A DNA stretch of 64,000 nucleotides from Clostridia bacterium (lineage in GTDB: Bacteria > Bacillota > Clostridia > Oscillospirales > Acutalibacteraceae): NCBI GenBank assembly GCA_017440965.1, contig JAFSGH010000018.1:1-64000 (forward strand), given 5' to 3'. The notes under the pieces were generated by a model, which had not been told where the DNA came from, did not search any database, and worked only from the letters and a program-made list of their open reading frames with translations. Positions 50,478-58,308 of this stretch are shown here, piece after piece. The stretch's first letter is position 1; each line of letters begins with the position of its first letter. A program made the position numbers and the translations under genes.

Positions 50478-50520
50478 TCAGCCGATGCAGTACACACTGC
50501 ATCGGCTGATTTTCTTTTAT
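50478..50520 (+). terminator. Terminator of the GH16 gene
   Basis: CAGCCGATGCAGT pairs with ACTGCATCGGCTG, followed by ATTTTCTTTT. Confidence 0.88.
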
Positions 50521-50591
50521 CTGAAGCTTTTGCCGAAGCTATAAACTTCTGCTCCCCCCTGCATTGAAGAGGTATAGCTTTAATAATAGGT

Positions 50592-51701
50592 TCAGTTTCC
50601 CTTTCCGAGAGCCTCCGAAATATCCTTAAGCCTTCTGAAGGGCTGAAAAAGCTGCATACGGTTATCGCGGAAGGCAAGAAGCACCATTTCAATATCATTA
50701 TTGCTGACTACTCCCATAGAGTCGCACATAACAAGGTTGTAGAATTTATCAGTTATCTTATAGGCATTTATCTCCTCATAGGCTTCGCTGTCAACACCTG
50801 TAAGACCGTCGGCTTTATCTTCATAAAGATCTCCCAAGCCCAATGCGTGTCCGAATTCGTGCTTTACCACATGAGAAACCGTATATTCATCATTAAGTCT
50901 TTCATCGTCACCCTGAATATAAATTATCTTTCTTGAGTGCACAGACCACTTGCCGATACCTATATTTGCAAATGAACGCCTTGCCTTAAAAATATTTCCC
51001 GCATGCTTTTTTGCTTCATCTGTGCCTATACGGTCTATCATCTTTTGTACTCCGTCAGCCATCTCACCGTCAAGACGGCAAATATATATGCTGTCATAAA
51101 GCCTTTTATCTTCAGTGATATTGATCGTTACCGTGACCTTCTGACCGCCGAAGACCTCATATTCGCCCTCCCACATTCTGATTCCTCTTCTGACGGCACT
51201 GCAGAAGCATTCATATTCCTCATCCTCGCAGGCTGCAATAATGCTGAGGTTTACGCTGAGATAAAGAATATTTCTTCCGTTTTCATATTTAAGCACCGCA
51301 TCCACGGGTGTAAGCACACCCTTACGGTCAATTTTTACAGACTTTCCGTCAAAGCCTATGAGAGGTCCCGTTATGTCTTTTTCCGAATAGCGGTTGCGGA
51401 ATTTTTCATAATAAAGCTTCTCGCAGTAATAATTCAGAAATGCCCTTGCCTGAACATATCCTCTGTGATGTGCGGTATACATAAGCCTCAAGGCATATTT
51501 TTCATTATCATATTTCAGAGAGCGAATAACTCCGTCAAGAAGAAGCTTTGCAACAAGATATGTAGCCTCCGCATCTCCCAGCATCTGTGCTCTGATTATA
51601 TGTGAAAGTCCTTCCAGACGCATAGGCTCTGTATTGTCTTTTCCGAAATAAAGCGTTTTTCCTTTTTCTCTGTAATATTCGGCAACAGAAAAATTTTCCA
51701 T
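50592..51701 (-). CDS. Sel1-like/metzincin metallopeptidase, cytoplasmic
   Basis: 369 residues. No signal peptide or membrane helix. Residues ~25-100 look like Sel1-type helical repeats (GLSHIIRAQMLGDAEATYLVAKLLLDG). Residues ~135-340 form a zinc-peptidase domain: HEFGHALGLGD (281-291) is the metzincin HExxHxxGxxD, and NLVMCDSMG (322-330) is a Met-turn. Metzincins are usually secreted, so an intracellular one joined to protein-interaction repeats is odd. It is encoded 25 bp downstream of the MFS gene. The substrate is unknown. Confidence 0.72.
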   Translation of the reverse strand: MENFSVAEYYREKGKTLYFGKDNTEPMRLEGLSHIIRAQMLGDAEATYLVAKLLLDGVIRSLKYDNEKYALRLMYTAHHRGYVQARAFLNYYCEKLYYEKFRNRYSEKDITGPLIGFDGKSVKIDRKGVLTPVDAVLKYENGRNILYLSVNLSIIAACEDEEYECFCSAVRRGIRMWEGEYEVFGGQKVTVTINITEDKRLYDSIYICRLDGEMADGVQKMIDRIGTDEAKKHAGNIFKARRSFANIGIGKWSVHSRKIIYIQGDDERLNDEYTVSHVVKHEFGHALGLGDLYEDKADGLTGVDSEAYEEINAYKITDKFYNLVMCDSMGVVSNNDIEMVLLAFRDNRMQLFQPFRRLKDISEALGKGN

Positions 51702-51726
51702 AAAAGCTATTACCTTTCTTCTTTAA

Positions 51727-53166
51727 TTATTCCCATTCGTTACCTGTAACGGTGTTAAGATCTACACCTGTTGTATCGTGAGTCTTTTTCATCATAACTA
51801 TAAGCGCCGCAATAAAGCCGGGAACTGCAAAGAAGAAGCAGATAGTACCTATGGCGGCATTGCCTAAGACGGTAACAAGCGGAATTCCAATAACATAGGA
51901 AAATGCTATTCCCGCACCCATTCCTATATATAAAGCTGAAAGGATCGAGGAACGAAGATTTGTAGGTGCAGATTCGCTTACCATAAGGGCATTAAGATCC
52001 CCCGCTCCCCAATAAGAGCCGATACAGGCACCTGCAAAAAGACCTACGATAAATGTGGGAAGACCAAAGGATGAGCCGAGTGTAAAGCCTAAAAATGTGA
52101 GAACACAGCAGACGGACATTATTATTGCCGCTTTCTTTCTTCCCAGCCAGTCACCGAATATACCTACAAAAAACTGCATCACGGCACTGCCTATGGGGAA
52201 GAAAAACAAGGCTGATGTAACCTCATTAAGGCTTACCGTATTAAGTATCTCATCCGTTATCTCTCCGTAGCGTCCCGCATATCCGTAAGAGATTATGACC
52301 TGATAATACATAGTTATGATGTATCCGAGATTTGTAAGTCCGGAAACCACATAAAGCCAGCGAAGCTGCTTATGCTTCCATACGAATTTCAGAGCATTGA
52401 TGATACCGCCCTGAGCATTTTCCTGAGAATTCTTTTCCTTCTCCTCCTGCCTTTCCTCGTTTGTCATCTTAAGAAAACGAAGCCTTGAATCTATAAATGC
52501 ATCTGTCTCTCTTGCAAAGATAAGTGCAATAAGAGAGGTAACAAGACCGATAACGGCAGGAACAAGGAAAACTATTCTCCACTGAGACATATCCGTCATA
52601 AGTGCTCTTCTTAAAACGGGCACAAGCATGATTCCCATAGTAGCAAAGCTCTTTATGGCAAAATATATCCTTGCTCTGTGCTTTGAAGGAACGGACTCCA
52701 TTATATATACGACCTGCATATCGTGAGGCACAAAAAACTGAATCATACAGGTGCCTATGACATATAACGGAATATTATCAGAAACAAATACTATGAACAT
52801 TGCCGTGCCGAGTCCTAAAGTGTTGATAAAAAGGAATTTTTTTCTTCCGAATCTATCCGAGAGCGGCTTATAGAATATGGCAAGTATCTGAAAGGGTATT
52901 GCTATCATACTGAGAGTGTCAAGAATACCGACACTGCTTTCACCGTATGAAGCCAGAAGACCGTTTGCGATCTCCGTCTTCATAAGAGGTCCTATCTGAG
53001 AGGCAACCTCATCGGTAAGATAAATAAGACTTATGATAAAAATAAGATACGGGATATAAAATCTTCCCTTGGGACGGCTTTTCTCCTTTTCCCACTTTTT
53101 TATCTCTTTTTCAACCTTAATTCTCTGCTTTTGTGCCTTTTCAGGCGGAAGTGCCTTTTCCTTCAT
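51727..53166 (-). CDS. MFS transporter
   Basis: 479 residues; ATG after AGAGGAGA. A Lys-rich N-terminal tail precedes twelve predicted helices. The signature loop PLSDRFGRKKFLFI between helices 2 and 3 and the repeated GDWLGRKKAAIIMS in the second half are major-facilitator hallmarks; VPSKHRARIYFAI and APTNLRSSILSALYIG are the matching loops after helix 4/10, as in the sugar/organic-anion porter groups. The cargo cannot be told. It is transcribed from the promoter at 53197-53225, with the metzincin gene downstream. Confidence 0.85.
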   Translation of the reverse strand: MKEKALPPEKAQKQRIKVEKEIKKWEKEKSRPKGRFYIPYLIFIISLIYLTDEVASQIGPLMKTEIANGLLASYGESSVGILDTLSMIAIPFQILAIFYKPLSDRFGRKKFLFINTLGLGTAMFIVFVSDNIPLYVIGTCMIQFFVPHDMQVVYIMESVPSKHRARIYFAIKSFATMGIMLVPVLRRALMTDMSQWRIVFLVPAVIGLVTSLIALIFARETDAFIDSRLRFLKMTNEERQEEKEKNSQENAQGGIINALKFVWKHKQLRWLYVVSGLTNLGYIITMYYQVIISYGYAGRYGEITDEILNTVSLNEVTSALFFFPIGSAVMQFFVGIFGDWLGRKKAAIIMSVCCVLTFLGFTLGSSFGLPTFIVGLFAGACIGSYWGAGDLNALMVSESAPTNLRSSILSALYIGMGAGIAFSYVIGIPLVTVLGNAAIGTICFFFAVPGFIAALIVMMKKTHDTTGVDLNTVTGNEWE

Positions 53167-53499
53167 ATTTTTCTCCTCTTTACTCAGATTATCTGAATTT
53201 TATCACACTTTCTTTTATCTTTCAACCTGAAGAATACTTTTGCCTTTTTCCTTTTATAGGCAAATAAGCTGTTACATATTGCTACATTCGGGACTCGGCA
53301 AGATAAAGAAAAGAATACCCGCTCCGCCTCCGGAAATGAAAAAGATTCCGGTTCAAGACTCTGTTTGTTTTCAAGCAGCTCATTATGTTTGGCTCAAGCG
53401 GTATATTCATCTTAGCCTTCCTCTTTCTCGGAGACTCCCCTATGCTCTGCGGATCGTGCTTTTTTCATCCTTCATTTTTCTGTAAGCGGACTTGATTTA
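53167..53499. other. Intergenic region without a convincing gene
   Basis: It holds the MFS promoter and a small hairpin CCGGAA/TTCCGG at about 53330-53352. An 81-residue plus-strand frame (53240-53485) lacks a ribosome site and a recognisable domain. Confidence 0.55.
53197..53225 (-). promoter_or_regulatory. Sigma-A promoter of the MFS/metzincin operon
   Basis: On the minus strand, TTGAAA (53225-53220) and TAAAAT (53202-53197) with a 17-bp spacer. Confidence 0.7.
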
Positions 53500-54225
53500 T
53501 TACAGCATCCTTTCAAAAAACTCGGAAAGAGATGCTCTTATTACAAATTCAGCCTTGTCGTCATATGGAGTTGGAGAAAGATTAACTATTATCAGGTGCT
53601 TTCCCGAAAAATCTTCAACAAAGCCTGCCGCGGGAAATACCTTCAGCGATGTACCGCCCACTATCATAAGATCGGACATATCGACGTGTTTTTTTGCAGA
53701 ATAGAGAGAAAAGCCGTCAAGACTTTCTTCATAAAGCGTCACATCCGGTCTCAAAACTGAGCCGCAGGACGGACAGCGTGGAATGCCGACACCTTTATTG
53801 ATCAACTCTTCAGGATATGCTTTTTTGCAGCCCATACAGTAACACGAGGAGGTGGTTCCGTGAAGCTCAATAACATTTCTGCTTCCTGCCGCCTGATGAA
53901 GTCCGTCGATATTCTGAGTAATTACAGCCTTGATGACACCCATAGCCTCAAGCTCTGCCAACGCCAGGTGTGTTTTATTGGGTTTTGCATCCGGGAAAAC
54001 CATATTTTTTCTGTAGAAATCAAAGAATTTTTCAGGCTCCTTCATAAGGCAGGTGCGGCTGAGATAATACTCATTCGAGGCATCCTTATAAAGACCGTCC
54101 GAGCTTCTGAAATCGGGAATTCCGCTTTCGGTGGATACTCCCGCACCGCCGAAGAACACAGCGTGCTCTGCCGAATAAAGAAGCTCCTTTATTCTTTCTG
54201 AATGCTTTAATTCAATTTCTGTCAT
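53500..54225 (-). CDS. cobB: SIR2-family NAD-dependent protein deacylase
   Basis: About 241 residues; the ATG at 54225 is preceded by GGCGGTGA, a GTG nine bases earlier is less likely. The sirtuin motifs are complete: GAGVSTESGIPDFRS for NAD, TQNIDGLH with the catalytic His in IELHGT, and a zinc-binding Cys tetrad (CMGCKKA and CPSCGSV). VGGTSLKVFPA closes the NAD pocket. It removes acetyl or longer acyl groups from lysines, using NAD+ and yielding O-acyl-ADP-ribose. Monocistronic as far as can be seen. Confidence 0.92.
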   Translation of the reverse strand: MTEIELKHSERIKELLYSAEHAVFFGGAGVSTESGIPDFRSSDGLYKDASNEYYLSRTCLMKEPEKFFDFYRKNMVFPDAKPNKTHLALAELEAMGVIKAVITQNIDGLHQAAGSRNVIELHGTTSSCYCMGCKKAYPEELINKGVGIPRCPSCGSVLRPDVTLYEESLDGFSLYSAKKHVDMSDLMIVGGTSLKVFPAAGFVEDFSGKHLIIVNLSPTPYDDKAEFVIRASLSEFFERML

Positions 54226-54325
54226 ATTTTTCACCGCCGTAAAAAAATTAATAATATTATATCTGTAAAATCAGAATAAATCAACTCCTGCAAGGCAGTC
54301 AGCAAAAGACCTTGGCGCTAAATAC

Positions 54326-54360
54326 AAATCCCGCCTCTGCAAAAAGAAGCGGGATATCTG
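54326..54360 (-). terminator. Terminator of the rpe-rbsK operon
   Basis: ATCCCGC pairs with GCGGGAT around CTCTGCAAAAAGAA; the minus strand continues with TTGTATTTAG. The T-run is short, so efficiency is uncertain. Confidence 0.5.
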
Positions 54361-54443
54361 CTTACAGCGTATTTACATGTTCCTGCATAAAGGGAAGATT
54401 CATTATTTCATTCACGAGAGCCATCAGAAACAAACAGATACAA

Positions 54444-55361
54444 TTATTTTGTTGTGTAATTGATCAATTCCTCTGCCGTCGGCATCGAGGCATCGGCTCC
54501 GACACGGCTTACTGCGATAGCACCTGCCTTATTACCCATAACTGCGGCGGCACGAATGTCGCCACTTTTTACATATTCGAGGGCAAGCGCAGCGGTAAAA
54601 CTGTCACCTGCGGCTGTGGTATCAAGCACCCTTGCGGGATAAGAGGGGAAAATCTCCAGCCTTTCTCCGTCATAAACAGAGGAGCCTCTTTCACCGAGCT
54701 TCAATACAACATACCTTGCCTTACTTCTCTCAAAAAGCATCCGGGATGCAGTCAATATACTTTTTTCATCAGCGGGAAATATTCCCGTAAGAGACTCGGT
54801 CTCATTTTCATTGGGGGTGATTATTGTGACTCCCTGCATTTTTTCAAGGCAGAAATTTTTTGCAGGTCCGCAGTCAACGACAGTAACGATACCCTTTCTT
54901 ATAGCCTCATTCACACAGCTGACTACCGCTTCTTCATTGGTCTCAAACTGAACAAGAAGCACATCAAGCTCGTCGGATATATACTTTTTGGCGTCATCGG
55001 GCACTATTTCCGTATTTGCGCCTTCATAAACGATAATACGGTTTCTGCCGTCCTTGTCGATCAATATTGCCGCAAGCCCCGTCGAGGTCCCGTCTGTTGC
55101 AACACCCGAAATATCAATATTGTTATTTTTGAGATTTTCCGTAAGTCTTATTCCGTTTGCGTCGTTTCCGACCTTGCCTATCATTTTTGTCCTTGCTCCG
55201 AGACGCACAAGTCCCGTTGCCTGATTTGCACCCTTTCCGCCGAATGCATATGAATAATCAGAGCCTAAGACATTCTCTCCCACCTCGGGGAGCCTGTCTG
55301 CCTTCAATATAATATCCATATTTATACTGCCCATAACGGCAGCGCTTATATCACGGTACAT
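54444..55361 (-). CDS. rbsK: Ribokinase-family (PfkB) sugar kinase
   Basis: About 305 residues; the ATG at 55361 follows AGAGGTG, eleven bases downstream of the rpe stop. The family-1 motif GGKGANQATGLVRLG and the C-terminal anion-hole motif DTTAAGDSFTAALALE with the catalytic Asp are typical of ribokinase. INPDMDII-type N-terminus (GSINMDIILKADRLP) and ITPNENETESLTG agree. It phosphorylates ribose or a related pentose at C5. With the epimerase upstream it forms a small pentose/ketohexose salvage operon. Confidence 0.88.
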   Translation of the reverse strand: MYRDISAAVMGSINMDIILKADRLPEVGENVLGSDYSYAFGGKGANQATGLVRLGARTKMIGKVGNDANGIRLTENLKNNNIDISGVATDGTSTGLAAILIDKDGRNRIIVYEGANTEIVPDDAKKYISDELDVLLVQFETNEEAVVSCVNEAIRKGIVTVVDCGPAKNFCLEKMQGVTIITPNENETESLTGIFPADEKSILTASRMLFERSKARYVVLKLGERGSSVYDGERLEIFPSYPARVLDTTAAGDSFTAALALEYVKSGDIRAAAVMGNKAGAIAVSRVGADASMPTAEELINYTTK

Positions 55362-55371
55362 AAAACACCTC

Positions 55372-56034
55372 TTAAAGCACGGCTCTGAGAGAAGAAGCCG
55401 CTTCACTCATTTCTTTGTCCTTCAGGAAAAGCGCACTTGTGCCGAGGACAAAAATATCGGCACCTGCACGGCTCATTTTTATTCCGTTTTCGGGACTTAT
55501 GTTGCCGTCGACCTCAATAGGAATATCTTTTTTGCCGAGGCTGTCAAGAAGCCCTCTTGTATCCCTTACCTTTCTTTCGGCACAGGGAATTATCCTCTGC
55601 CCTGCAAAGCCGGGATTTACGGTCATAACAAGGGCCATATCAATAAGCTCTGTCAGATAGCGAAATGTATCAACAGATGTGCCGGGATTTATTGCAAGAC
55701 CTGCTTTTATCCCTTTTTTCTTTATTGCTTCAAGTGTCCTCGCAATATGAAGCTCACTTTCATAATGGACACAGAGAATATCATTTTCGGAAAGCTTCAT
55801 AAGCTCAAGAAATCTTGAGGGCTCATTCACCATCATATGCACATCAAGAGGCATATCCGTTATTTGTTTTACTGCATTTATAAGATCAAAGCCCAGGGTA
55901 ATATTGGGAACAAAACTGCCGTCCATAATATCTATATGAAGATAGTCAATTCCCGCCCTTTCAATTTCCCGCACAGACCTTTCCATATTAAGAAGATCGG
56001 CACACATTATTGATGCAGATAGCAGTTTTTTCAT
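55372..56034 (-). CDS. rpe: Ribulose-phosphate 3-epimerase
   Basis: About 220 residues; the ATG at 56034 is nine bases after AAAGG, while the ATG at 56043 has no spacing. The TIM-barrel motifs SASIMCADLLNM, DIMDGSFVPNITLG, LDVHMMVNEP, VMTVNPGFAGQ and VDGNISPEN supply the metal-binding His/Asp residues and the phosphate loop. The enzyme interconverts ribulose-5-P and xylulose-5-P; allulose-6-P epimerases are close relatives and fit equally well beside a ribokinase-type kinase. Confidence 0.9.
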   Translation of the reverse strand: MKKLLSASIMCADLLNMERSVREIERAGIDYLHIDIMDGSFVPNITLGFDLINAVKQITDMPLDVHMMVNEPSRFLELMKLSENDILCVHYESELHIARTLEAIKKKGIKAGLAINPGTSVDTFRYLTELIDMALVMTVNPGFAGQRIIPCAERKVRDTRGLLDSLGKKDIPIEVDGNISPENGIKMSRAGADIFVLGTSALFLKDKEMSEAASSLRAVL

Positions 56035-56160
56035 AAGCTTCATCCTTTCAGGACTTAAATATTTGTTGACGGTATCCCGTCAGGACACCGTCATAGCTGA
56101 GACTGACAAAAATGAGTCTTTTAGCTTGTAACAAGGCTTGATTCAATCGAAAAAAGCCGA

Positions 56161-57285
56161 TCACAGAAAAACATCCTTTATAGCTTCAAGATAGCCGTAA
56201 CCGTAAAGATCATCAGGCTGAAGATAGCTCGTCTCTGTCCATTCATTCCAGCTGTTGACCGTAATAAGAGGAGAGGTCATAATTCCTTTTCCGAGAGCTT
56301 CATCGGCAAATGCCTTCACCGCTTCACAGGCACGGCGGAAATTCTCAGGAGTATTATTCTCCACAACACCCGGTATAAATTTATTGAATCTTACATTATT
56401 ATCCCAGCCTACGGAAATATTCGGATAGTAGGGAATATTAAGTTTTTCGGAGCTTCCTGAAATGCTCTTCATATAATTATCCGTAAGCTCCTTATAGTCA
56501 CCGTCAAAATGCACCGAGCCGCCCCAGTTATAATTGGTAACGGAATCGATACCGAGATAATCATAAAGTCTGTATACATCTATACCCTTATTGATATCAT
56601 CCTCTGAAAGATCGTTGAACACTCTGTCACCCCAATGAACTACCTGAAAATGAAGTCCCTTGAAGCCTGCCTTCACTGTCTTTTCTCTGAACAGCTCTAT
56701 TCCTTTTTTACACTCTGCTGTTGTACTAAAGGAACGGATAAAATTATTAAGATCAAATATCATATAAACGGGACAGCCGTCTATCTGATAATAATTTTCA
56801 CGGGAAAAATATTTTTCTATGGTTCTGTCACAGATATCTGAAAATATCTCAGGTGTGACAGCTCCCTGCCATATTACTGTTGAAAGATCATTATCTGAAT
56901 TTCTTTTGTCCCAGAGATATGTGGCATCGTGATTTGCCCACATCAGATAAAACTTCATTTTATTATTGTTCTTTGCCTTAAGAAAGCCGTCATTGAGACA
57001 GTTTTCAAGAAAAGGTCGGTTATCAAACCAATACCAGTCATAAATAAACACATTCACACCGTAGGAAACGGCACAGTCTATCTGCATCTCCATAATACGG
57101 CTGTCTGCCTCATTGACATATCCCCATAAGGGCTTTCGCGGCCAACGGCAGCCCTTATAGCCTCTGTCTGTCATAGCCTTTACCGTCTGCCATTCTCCGT
57201 AGCCCTCAGGCCAGAAAATTCTTGTACGAGGCTCATCCCCTGTGTATGACGGCCATATAAAAGCTGCAATATCGTAGTTTTTCAC
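56161..57285 (-). CDS. WbsX/GH99-like glycan-processing protein
   Basis: About 374 residues. A GTG at 57285 is the start: it follows AAGGAGG by eight bases, and no in-frame ATG lies close. No signal peptide. The TIM-barrel pattern DIAAFIWPSYTGDEP, FIYDWYWFDNRPFLENCL, FYLMWANHDA and NSWNEWTETSYLQPD matches WbsX-type and GH99-like proteins. In that family WNEWxExxYLxPD is the signature loop. The members include endo-alpha-mannanases and putative glycosyltransferases; which one applies here is open. Confidence 0.78.
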   Translation of the reverse strand: MKNYDIAAFIWPSYTGDEPRTRIFWPEGYGEWQTVKAMTDRGYKGCRWPRKPLWGYVNEADSRIMEMQIDCAVSYGVNVFIYDWYWFDNRPFLENCLNDGFLKAKNNNKMKFYLMWANHDATYLWDKRNSDNDLSTVIWQGAVTPEIFSDICDRTIEKYFSRENYYQIDGCPVYMIFDLNNFIRSFSTTAECKKGIELFREKTVKAGFKGLHFQVVHWGDRVFNDLSEDDINKGIDVYRLYDYLGIDSVTNYNWGGSVHFDGDYKELTDNYMKSISGSSEKLNIPYYPNISVGWDNNVRFNKFIPGVVENNTPENFRRACEAVKAFADEALGKGIMTSPLITVNSWNEWTETSYLQPDDLYGYGYLEAIKDVFL

Positions 57286-57325
57286 ATTGATTACCTCCTT
57301 TTTTCCGTGAAGAGTCCTTTTTTTC

Positions 57326-57354
57326 AGTATATCATAATGAATATCAAATGACAA
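57326..57354 (-). promoter_or_regulatory. Promoter of the WbsX/GH99-like gene
   Basis: On the minus strand, TTGTCA (57354-57349) and TATACT (57331-57326) with a 17-bp spacer. Confidence 0.7.
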
Positions 57355-57492
57355 GAAGCTTCCTGTCGTCTTACTGCAGAGCATCTCTCAAAAATGCTTC
57401 GGATGAGTCCCCTTCGCAAAAAGCCTGCTTTTCATCGGGCAAACATATGATCTTTTGCCGTTTTGGAAGGGATTTCCTGTAATGCACAAAAC

Positions 57493-57525
57493 AAAAAGCG
57501 GCACTCCGTAAAAAGAGTACCGCAT
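57493..57525 (-). terminator. Terminator of the PRTase-like gene
   Basis: GCGGCACTC pairs with GAGTACCGC (one mismatch); on the minus strand the stem is followed by TTTTTGTTTTG. Confidence 0.75.
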
Positions 57526-57531
57526 ATTTTA

Positions 57532-58173
57532 TTAAAGCTTTGAGAAGCCGTGGCTGTTTATAAGTGCGTCTATCTTCATGCCTGCCTTACACATAGGACA
57601 TTCATGGGGACGGTAAACAGCATAGCCGTCAAGATCATTGGGATCAAATATCGAATGAACGGGATAACCGATGACATCCTTTTCAGTGGAGAATATCGAA
57701 GCAATACCCGTTACCTTACCGCCGTAATATCTGATAGCATCGATAGCGGCAAGTGCGGTCTTTCCTGAAGAAACAGAAACTGCAAGAATAAGAATATTCT
57801 TATCCTTGATCATAGGAATTATATTATCACGGAAAAGGATCTGATTGCCGCTTGTCATTTCGGGAGTTATTACATAAAGTGACTTATGGGCATTCATATT
57901 GAGAATATCAGCTTTTGAAAGGCTGTCTGCAAGACAGGTTCCGATAACCTCTGTTCCGTCAAGGCAAAGAATGGTATCAACCACTGTATCTGCATAATAG
58001 TAGGAGCAAAGCTCCGCTGCAACTGCTCTTGCTTCGGAAAGACGTGCCTTCTGAGACACAACATCAAGATAGTAATTTGTGTGTCTGTGGCTTGTTGCGA
58101 AATGACCTGTGGCAACACGAAGGAAAAGATCCTTACGCTTCGTTTCGAATTTAACAGTCTGTAAAGTTGACAT
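57532..58173 (-). CDS. Orotate phosphoribosyltransferase-like protein
   Basis: About 213 residues; ATG after AGGAGG. The fold is that of type I PRTases: TILCLDGTEVIGTCLADSL near residue 55, and ILILAVSVSSGKTALAAIDAIRYYGG at the PRPP loop. The acidic pair usual in that loop (VDDVITTGGT-like) is replaced by SVSSGKT, so PRPP binding or catalysis may be altered. A C-terminal HECPMCKAG adds two Cys. It could be a purine/pyrimidine regulator rather than an enzyme. Its promoter, terminator and isolation from pyr genes support a specialised role. Confidence 0.7.
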   Translation of the reverse strand: MSTLQTVKFETKRKDLFLRVATGHFATSHRHTNYYLDVVSQKARLSEARAVAAELCSYYYADTVVDTILCLDGTEVIGTCLADSLSKADILNMNAHKSLYVITPEMTSGNQILFRDNIIPMIKDKNILILAVSVSSGKTALAAIDAIRYYGGKVTGIASIFSTEKDVIGYPVHSIFDPNDLDGYAVYRPHECPMCKAGMKIDALINSHGFSKL

Positions 58174-58203
58174 AAAATAACCTCCTAATAGGGTATATAT
58201 AGG

Positions 58204-58232
58204 ATTATACACTAATAGTTACGGTTGTTCAA
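58204..58232 (-). promoter_or_regulatory. Promoter of the PRTase-like gene
   Basis: On the minus strand, TTGAAC (58232-58227) and a perfect TATAAT (58209-58204) with a 17-bp spacer. Confidence 0.78.
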
Positions 58233-58270
58233 TAGTTTTTTATTCAAACTGAACTCCTTATTTAAGAGAA

Positions 58271-58303
58271 AAATGCACCCTGCCGTTACGGCAAGGTGCA
58301 TTT
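58271..58303 (-). terminator. Terminator of the secreted hydrolase gene
   Basis: AAATGCACCCTGCC pairs with GGCAAGGTGCATTT (one G-T), followed by TTTTT on the minus strand. Confidence 0.85.
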
Positions 58304-58308
58304 TATTA

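Noticed and set aside
53240..53485. 81-codon frame in the gap before the sirtuin gene
   Set aside because: No Shine-Dalgarno site, Pro/Arg-rich random-looking composition and no similarity that I recognise.
54312..55253. 313-codon plus-strand open frame opposite rbsK
   Set aside because: Antisense to the ribokinase with all its motifs; no domain or ribosome site.
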